Shown here one piece after another: positions 8,149-13,343 of a stretch of 13,343 nt of DNA (position 1 is the first letter of the stretch; the number at the start of each line of letters is the position of its first letter). This stretch comes from Larix sibirica. Taxonomy: Eukaryota; Streptophyta; Pinopsida; Pinales; Pinaceae. Made by a program: the position numbers and the translations under genes. The notes beneath the pieces are model-generated. The model saw only the letters and a list, made by a program, of their open reading frames with translations. It did no database searches and was not told the origin of the DNA. The stretch lies in contig NWUY0300024888.1 of assembly GCA_004151065.3 (NCBI GenBank), forward strand, positions 40,475 through 53,817, written 5' to 3'.

Positions 8149-9242
8149 GAGAAACCCTTCGGAGAAGGCATATCTCTAAGTGCCTTTGGACTAGTTAAAA
8201 TGGAGGAGTTACAACCGAAATCCATCCTCAGATCCTTTCTAGCCCCTACTCCCATCCGCGAAGAGTTGGTCCCCGGCCTAGGACTAAACGAATCCTACCC
8301 AGGCTTACATAAGGATCTAAGAGCATAATTATGGGTAGAGTCCCCATAAACCTTAGACTCCTCCTACACCAGTGAGGACTCCCTCTGCCCAGACCGATTT
8401 CTGATAAACAACTTACAGTTCTGTAGGGACATCCAAAGACTAGCTAGGCCCGGACTAGCCAACATACTTTCAAATTTAATCTTCCTCATCATCTGAAATT
8501 CTTTTAAATAATTCAAAGGTTTAAGGATTTCAAACTTACCAAACATTCGCTCTAGTTCCGAAGATAATTCGTCCCAATGCTATTCTGCTTCCATATTACT
8601 TGTTTCCTTCTTGAGAGAAAGATTCAAAAGAAAGTCCTTTGCAGGAGTACCAGAAACAATTTCCTTCTTGTACAGAACCGAGACAACTGCCTCATCAACA
8701 CATTCCACCGAAACATAATCCTTCATGATAATATCGACATTTACAGAAACTAAATGCAAAATATGTAAGTATGGGTTAATCTGATTCTCTCCAAGATCAG
8801 TAGAAACCAAAGGAGAATTCACTTTCATCCTATCTCCATAACCCTTCATCTCATTCTCCTCCCCCATTATAGATTTCTTAACCGACACCTTCTTGGAAAA
8901 GGGAAAAGGTAATTCCGAAAGAACATGGCCATAGACATGGCATCTACCGCACCGGAAAGGTAGATTGATATAGTCCAAAACCTAAAGAAAACTATAATTT
9001 CCAGCAATAATTTCAATAACCTCCGGTAACCCCAAAGACAGTTCTACAGCCACTAGCACCTTATCCACCATCCTCCGTGCTAGCAGCTTATAGGACTGGT
9101 CTATCGTCACGGTCTTTCCAATACAGTTACTTAGGTCTGTAAGAAAGAGATCATTCCAAAATTCTAACGGAAGCCCAGGCACCTTAACCCATATCGGAGC
9201 TTCGCTGTTATGTTCACGGCGTGGGTCAAAACAGGGATTCCA
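8145..9242 (-). pseudogene. LINE ORF1 remnant (DUF4283 / zinc-knuckle nucleic-acid-binding protein)
   Basis: In plant L1 elements ORF1 encodes the RNA-binding protein that packages the transcript. One frame holds from 9242 to 8145. The first part, VPGLPLEFWNDLFLTDL then IGKTVTIDQSYKLLARRMV and ELSLGLPEVIEI, is the end of the DUF4283-like domain. After a TAG at 8982-8984 (probably a former CAG) comes VLDYINLPFRCGRCHVYGH, the C-x2-C-x4-H zinc knuckle; the fourth ligand expected five residues later is Leu, so the finger is broken. A charged, low-complexity tail follows, with TAG stops at 8580-8582, 8364-8366 and 8295-8297. The natural end is probably the TGA at 8145-8147, which overlaps the ORF2 start region. 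The N-terminal half is absent. Confidence 0.85.
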
Positions 9243-9340
9243 ATAGCTGATGCATTAGATTCCAGAAAAATAAAATATTACAAAAATTTCGTCATATCTT
9301 ACTTCCATATATTTTCCTACAAATTATATTCAAAATTTTT
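9243..9340. other. AT-rich spacer outside the LINE 5' end
   Basis: About 100 bp of AT-rich sequence separates the truncated LINE start from the tandem duplication. I see no coding sense or terminal motif. It should include one copy of the LINE target-site duplication, but the partner at the 3' end is not recognisable. Confidence 0.4.
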
Positions 9341-9523
9341 CATTTTTATGTTATTTTGATCCTTCACTACACTGGATACTATTCTTTATGTACTACCTAT
9401 ATAATGAAATATAAATAATAAAATACCGATTTTGCATTTTTATGGTATTTTGATCCTTCACTTCACTAGATAGTATTCTTTATGTACACTACCTATATAA
9501 TTAACTATATGTAATAAAATACC
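9341..9523. repeat. Tandem duplication, two units about 94 bp apart
   Basis: Unit A (9341-9427) and unit B (9435-9523) both begin catttttatg and share ttttgatccttcact, cact(a/g)gata, attctttatgtac, ctacctatataat and taataaaatacc. The differences are scattered substitutions and small indels, so the duplication is old but clear. It is AT-rich and non-coding, and could be a remnant of a LINE or MITE tail or a local slippage product. Confidence 0.85.
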
Positions 9524-9579
9524 ATAAATGTTACTAATGAAATCCATCTACCCCCACCATTATGATTAACTCCTTTTTA

Positions 9580-10436
9580 GCAAAGTTATATGGGTTTACG
9601 AGTTAGTTATCATTCAATTGTAGATCACAAATTTTGACTTTAAGAAGGTCTTTAATTAGAATATGAAAGTTAAAGGTTGTCCCTTCTCTCCCACCCTTCT
9701 TGGAATATCCATTGGCGACTTAGAGAGTTGTTTGGAAGGAGTAGATTGTGTCAACATGACTCTAACTAGTTAGTCATCATCCTTCTTCTTTACATTGATA
9801 GTATTATTGTTATAGTGATGAGTCCATATATGATCTCGACATAGAACTAAAAATAGAAGTTTATCTCTCTAGTATGCTTATGATTCTTAACACCAACATA
9901 CCAAAGGTTATGATAACCAAATCCAAAAGATCACTAAATGCTAATTTTGTGTATGACACCAACAAGTTGAAGGAAGTGACTCCATACACCTATCTCAAAA
10001 TTGATCTTCATCACAAGATTACATAGAACTATAACATTGAGAAAATGATAAATAGAGGGTGGAAATATTATTATGGGCTTGAAAGCAATCGCAAGTGAGT
10101 GAACCTTTGGCTTTGGGATAAGAAAAAAATCTCATTTAAGGATCATGTCACTCATCTATTCATATATGGTTGTGAATTTTCAGACTACAACATCTCTAGA
10201 GAATTGTAGAGAAAGATAAAGAAAATCCATAACTATACTATAACTTATAATCTAAAAATTAAAGGAAATACACCCTATCTTATCCTCCTCCTAGAAGTAA
10301 TTATTTTCCCAATCGGGAGCATGGATATGACTAGGCACTTGATGTACAATAACAAGATAAGAAACATGGAACACAAGATGGTTCCTAAGAATTCTTCAAA
10401 TTCTAGTCAAAACAACCTTCAACTTAAGCAATGTTG
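9580..10436 (+). pseudogene. Condensed reverse-transcriptase relic of a second non-LTR retrotransposon lineage
   Basis: This piece keeps reverse-transcriptase landmarks in correct order on the plus strand. GLRVSYHSIVDH (9593-9628) resembles the GFRxHHSTxDH block before motif A. FDFKKVFN (about 9633) is motif A. GCPFSPTLLGISIGDLE (9675 on) is motif B. YIDS (9791-9802) stands where YADD is expected. A thumb-like C-terminus follows: PKVMITKSKRSLNANFVYDT, EVTPYTYLKIDLHHK, INRGWKYYYGLE, VNLWLWDKKK, IYGCEF, NLKIKGNTPYLILLLE, MDMTRHLMYNNKIRNM. Motifs A and B are separated by only a few codons, so most of the fingers/palm linker is deleted. TAG/TGA stops occur at 10024, 10096 and 10207, and frameshifts near 9770 and 9825. 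It differs from the L1-type LINE in sequence and strand. Confidence 0.75.
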
Positions 10437-10835
10437 GTTGGTTCCTACATATTTCCTATTTCATGCTCAGTTGAAGATATTAATGTATCCAGTAGGTTTG
10501 TGCCTACATATCACTAATTTGAGCTCAATTGAGGAGATTGTTTTCTCCAATAGGTTGGTTCCTACATATTGTTGAGTTGATGCTCATTTGAGGGGATTGG
10601 TGTGTCTAGTAAGTTGGTTCCTATAAACATTGTAACAGTAGGTTGGTGCCTACATGAATTTATGAAGATAATATTTTGTGGTTTTCACTTAAAAGGGTTT
10701 CCATGTTAAATTCTACGTATTGTCATTTGAGTTTATATGTATTTAATATTTCAAAGTTATTGAATAAACGATGAACGTTTAATGTGAGAAAAAATATATT
10801 ATATTGATTCATCCCTCATTCTCAATAGTCAAACA
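10432..10835 (+). mobile_element. Probable Copia-type 5' LTR, about 404 bp
   Basis: The stretch opens TGTTGG at 10432, exactly where the preceding reverse-transcriptase relic loses sense, and closes CAAACA at 10835, so the ends pair TGTT/AACA. Two bases later comes TGGTATCA, the usual Copia primer-binding start, and gag follows 88 bp further on. The LTR contains a 59-bp tandem repeat and, near its end, an AT-rich tatattatattg stretch. The 5 bp outside are agcaa (10427-10431). No second copy is in the window, so the 3' LTR is lost or lies outside. Confidence 0.6.
10437..10661 (+). repeat. 59-bp tandem repeat inside the LTR
   Basis: Units start at 10437, 10496, 10554, 10613 and 10642 with gttggttcctacatat or close variants (gtttgtgcctacatat, gttggttcctataaac, gttggtgcctacatga). 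The first three units are 59, 58 and 59 bp long and share the inner phrase tgctca-ttga and a closing cta/cca-gtag. The fourth is cut to 29 bp and the fifth is partial. Tandem blocks in a U3-like position often act as repeated enhancer boxes in plant Copia LTRs; that role is inferred. Confidence 0.8.
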
Positions 10836-10837
10836 GT

Positions 10838-10850
10838 TGGTATCAAGGTA
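10838..10850 (+). other. Primer-binding-site-like sequence (initiator tRNA-Met type)
   Basis: TGGTATCAAGGTA follows the LTR end after the dinucleotide gt. The first eight bases match the plant Copia site TGGTATCAGAGC, complementary to the 3' end of initiator tRNA-Met. The remainder is diverged. Confidence 0.6.
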
Positions 10851-10925
10851 GGTTCCTTCATAATTACTTAACCAATGTAAGGAATATCTGAAGAACATAT
10901 GGCTTGCTACGAATTTTGTTTAAAC

Positions 10926-11648
10926 ATGGACATAGCTCCTTTGTTCATTAAAACAAACTATCCATTCTAGAGCATAAAAATGAAGACATGTGTGATGGCC
11001 CTTGGATTTGATAACCAGGAATCAGTCATAACAGACTATATAGAAGGTACAGAGGAGTCACTAGAAAATAATAGAAAAGCAATCGATCCCATCTTGAGTG
11101 GATTACCATATTCTGCAATTGAGATGGTAAAGAGGTGCACATTAACAAAAAATGTTTGGGACAAAGTACAAAACATTTATGAAGAGAGATCCAAATATTG
11201 GTGTAGTTGTGAATCAAGACCGAAGAAGCACAATATGTGCAAAAGCTAAAAGGAGAATACAAAGGTAAGTTGTCCTCCAAATTCATTAATTTTTGTAGAA
11301 TATGGTTTGTTGTTAAGTGTTTGTATGCAAGGAAAGACATCGATGATGAATAATAATATGAATATAATCAAAAGGAAAGGTCAATTTTAGAAGATGAAGA
11401 AAATTCTGAAAGAGATAAGGAATTTGATCTTGAAGAAGAAATTGCTTGTGATCTATATGAAATTTCACAAATCTCAAAATATTGGATCTTTTACTAAAGG
11501 ATAAAATGTCACAAAGCCTTCAAGAGAAAGAAAGAATTTTTTTTATTCAAATGGAAGAAGAAGAAAAAGTAGACAAATTGATGAAAGGGGGGGATTATTC
11601 GAAATATTCTTGTCATTGATGTTAAAGACATGGGGAGACTACAAATGT
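10926..11648 (+). pseudogene. Copia-type gag remnant
   Basis: Gag forms the particle that houses retrotransposon RNA. The likely start is ATG at 10926: MDIAPLFIKTNYPF, then TAG (10968-10970) where the family has Trp (the N-Y-x-x-W motif), then SIKMKTCVMALGFDNQESV. Further on, NRKAIDPILSGLP, VKRCTLTKNVWDKVQNIYE matches the UBN2-type gag core. The frame is lost after EERS, and the current one ends in TAA at about 11247. Another frame later gives EDEENSERDKEFDLEEEIAC and DLYEISQIS, the usual acidic linker. A ruined zinc knuckle lies at 11611-11648: Cys-x2-Cys, then R-H-G, then a frameshift and Lys-Cys-Pro, with stops at the third and fifth positions. Protease, integrase and reverse transcriptase are not seen. 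Confidence 0.75.
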
Positions 11649-11931
11649 CCAAGATGAAGATGAATATTGTTGAAGATATTGTTTTCATCGATGATATTGC
11701 AGATGATGTTGATCCCCAAATGAAGATGAAAGATTATCTTGACAAGAATCCCTAGATGCACAATAAATAGGAAAACAAGACCACCTGATGATGTTGACAG
11801 ATTAATAAGAAATAGGAAACTGGTACCATTTGCTATCCCTAACAGGAATCCCCAAATGTAGAATATGTATCCCCTAAGGAAGTTGGTCCAACTAATGGCA
11901 TTGACTAGAAGCTCTAATGATGGTGGACAAA
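11649..11931 (+). other. Residual Copia internal sequence, no clear coding sense
   Basis: The stretch is rich in gatgaag/gatgatgttg words, giving Asp/Glu-rich short frames, and has many stops. One fragment, RPPDDVDRLIRNRKLVPFAI, reads without interruption. It lies between the gag zinc-knuckle relic and the outer end of the Gypsy-type LTR, so it is most simply the continuation of the Copia body, but no domain supports this. Confidence 0.3.
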
Positions 11932-12584
11932 TGTAATTCCTTAAATACACATTAAGGGGTATATTTTCCAAATAGCAATAATATACATTTTCTTGAGCAG
12001 AAAATTCATAACAGTGGTAATTTGATACAATAACATCAAATTTAATCAAAATAGAAAATAAGAGGAAGGCGTACCTAAAACCGAGTTTATACTTACAATC
12101 CTTCCTTTGAAGTGAGCAAGTTGATCAACACGAGCATCAACTCAGGAACCCGCTTGTGGGGGGACCACTCCCCTCCCAACCAACCCCTTAGTGAAACACT
12201 GAGATTCTTTGAGCCCTCAATAAGTAAAACAATGCAAGACAAATACCTCCTTACAATCATAGGAAAATATTATCACCCTCCTCCTTAACAAGAAAAATCT
12301 CATGCAATAGACTAACTAGCCCTAGCACCCCAACACCCCATAGGAAGAGAAGAACTCCCCATCAAGTCCTATCCCGCCTTAAAAGCTCATTTCACTTATT
12401 ATTAAAAATATAAGGCTTATTTTCATCGATGACACTTGTCATCCATGCACTAATTCCATTTTCGGGGTAATAAATATCATTTTAATCTTAAATATGCAAT
12501 TAATTATTTATCTATATTATTTATTGTAGAACCATTAGTCATGCATCTATGCTTATAACTTATATAACTAGTAGGGGCATTACA
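11932..12584 (-). mobile_element. Probable Ty3/Gypsy-type LTR, about 653 bp
   Basis: On the minus strand it opens TGTAATGCCCC at 12584 and closes GGAATTACA at 11932. The ends form the 6-bp inverted repeat TGTAAT/ATTACA, the expected form of LTR termini. A purine run (AAGAGGGGG, 12589-12597) sits just upstream on the same strand, the right place for the polypurine tract, so this is the element's 3' LTR. A possible TATA-like stretch (TTATATTTTTAATAATAAG) is near 12400-12418. The flank at 11927-11931 is acaaa; the partner duplication lies beyond the window. An alternative start at 12588 (TGTATG), directly abutting the purine run, cannot be excluded. Confidence 0.6.
12428..12443. repeat. Short inverted repeat in the Gypsy-type LTR
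   Basis: The arms gatgaca (12428-12434) and tgtcatc (12437-12443) pair perfectly around ct. Such TGACA/TGTCA palindromes are frequent in plant LTR promoters. A regulatory role here is only inferred. Confidence 0.4.
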
Positions 12585-12660
12585 TACACCCCCTCTTAGA
12601 AAATTCATCGCGAAGTTGCGTCACCCCCATTTCTTATTCCCATGCCAGACATTTACAAAA
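12585..12660 (-). pseudogene. Polypurine tract and possible pol C-terminus of the Gypsy-type element
   Basis: On the minus strand one frame reads EMGVTQLRDEFSKRGCM and stops TAA, ending across the purine run. Many plant Gypsy polyproteins end in a similar acidic D-E-F block directly before the LTR. The match is short, and upstream sequence does not read as integrase or chromodomain, so the coding call is weak while the purine tract itself is clear. Confidence 0.35.
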
Positions 12661-13343
12661 TCACAGATTATGCACAACTATCATACATTATGCAACTAGA
12701 TATCTGGTACTATAGTATGGGGAAAGAGTTACTCTTGTGTCCATCACGGGTAAGTCTCGTGCCTACACTATCACAAATATAGCACCCTATTTAACACAAT
12801 GCTTAATTATTCTTATTGAATTCCTAGTGTGCAATAATGTTAGACAATTATACATCAATCAAGCCACACCACTGTGCATAAATTCTATTTATACAATCAT
12901 GCATCAAATCAATCCTTTCATATAGTTTAATTCCACCCTCATGGATGCTCTCCCATAATCATACAATCATGTCAAACTCCAAACACCCCACAATACTTCG
13001 GATGGTCCCACTCACCATGGAACGAGTCCTCTACTACAACTAGTAGAAAGGTTGCTCATCATAGTGTGACCCCAACATGCATCAAAAGTCTCATTATAGA
13101 TTTGAGGAGCTGTGAGTATAAATCTCTCTATATCCTTAGCTTCTAGCATCAGTCTAAGGCTTATGCAATGGGTAAAAATTTACAAGTACAAAGAAGGTAG
13201 CAACATGTTGCCTCCTTTAAACATTATAATAGTAGGGTGATTCCATGAAGATGGGTAACTCTTTTTGGCCAAATATGACGGTGAAAAACGAATTTTTAAC
13301 CTATGTATTAAATTGAAGCCCTCGAAACTCATACTTGCCACAT
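12661..13343 (-). other. Non-coding stretch, probably 3' internal part of the Gypsy-type element
   Basis: No frame on either strand shows a known domain. Being next to a 3' LTR and polypurine tract on its 5' side, it should be internal retrotransposon sequence, either an untranslated 3' region or heavily decayed pol. The element continues beyond the window edge. Confidence 0.35.

Larger units (their letters stand above)
4854..9242 (-). mobile_element. 5'-truncated, decayed plant L1-type LINE
   Basis: The element has the usual plant L1 order on the minus strand: ORF1 with a DUF4283-like part and CCHC knuckle, then ORF2 with apurinic-type endonuclease, reverse transcriptase and C-terminal zf-RVT. 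ORF1 sense begins abruptly at 9242 in the middle of the DUF4283-like region (WNPCFDPRREHNSEAPIWV), and a TAA lies in frame just upstream (9255-9257). The 5' end is therefore missing, as expected of target-primed insertion. The 3' end, including any poly-A tail and target-site duplication, is lost at the LTR junction at 4853/4854. The body is about 4.4 kb, with at least ten stop codons and two frameshifts. Confidence 0.9.

Noticed and set aside
10437-10661. Regularly spaced repeats as a CRISPR array
   Set aside because: The units are contiguous 59-bp tandem copies with diverged interiors in a plant LTR; there are no unique spacers or cas genes.
11026-11340. 104-codon minus-strand ORF
   Set aside because: It is the antisense shadow of the Copia gag remnant.
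11639-12049. 136-codon minus-strand ORF with hydrophobic stretches
   Set aside because: It crosses the presumed LTR boundary at 11932 and antisense Copia sequence; its Ile/Asn/His-rich composition reflects gatgaag repeats and AT-rich LTR sequence.
12737-12925. 62-codon plus-strand ORF
   Set aside because: No recognisable motif, and it runs antisense to the presumed Gypsy internal region.

Overview
This window looks like gene-poor nuclear DNA from a plant with a large, retrotransposon-rich genome. It is AT-rich and has no bacterial-style operons. Its recognisable coding matter is plant L1-type LINE ORF1/ORF2, Copia gag, a second non-LTR reverse transcriptase and Ty3/Gypsy-type LTR ends. A gymnosperm is my best guess from the look of the second reverse transcriptase and the Copia gag, but that is recollection and not proof. 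Three single N bases (243, 1449, 4583) point to a draft assembly. I found no intact host gene, tRNA, rRNA or CRISPR array.

Layout. 1-1085: a decayed minus-strand coding remnant of unknown family, with an 11-residue/33-bp repeat in its C-terminal part. 1086-4560: mostly non-coding sequence with short hairpins, diverged duplications and a slightly GC-richer patch (about 2940-3650) holding one weak ORF. 4563-4853: the outer end of a probable LTR in minus orientation, which cuts a LINE reading frame exactly at its first base. 4854-9242: a 5'-truncated plant L1-type LINE on the minus strand, with ORF1 (DUF4283/CCHC type) and ORF2 (endonuclease, reverse transcriptase, zf-RVT). Both frames carry several stops and ORF2 has two frameshifts. 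9243-9580: AT-rich spacer with a 94-bp tandem duplication. 9580-10436: a condensed, plus-strand reverse-transcriptase relic of a different LINE lineage. 10432-11650: a Copia-type 5' LTR (with an internal 59-bp tandem repeat), primer-binding-site-like sequence and decayed gag. 11932-12584: a probable Ty3/Gypsy-type LTR in minus orientation, with a polypurine tract and possible pol terminus next to it. 12660-13343: non-coding, probably the 3' internal part of that element.

Nothing here works as a set of cooperating genes. The window is a nest of dead transposons: a Copia element next to or inside an old LINE relic, a Gypsy element inside the Copia body, and an LTR inside the L1-type LINE. The LINE has lost catalytic residues, and several of its stop codons and substitutions fit C-to-T decay of methylated DNA. 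The least explained pieces are the 284-1085 coding remnant and the 1100-4560 stretch. I see no convincing evidence of a new functional system.
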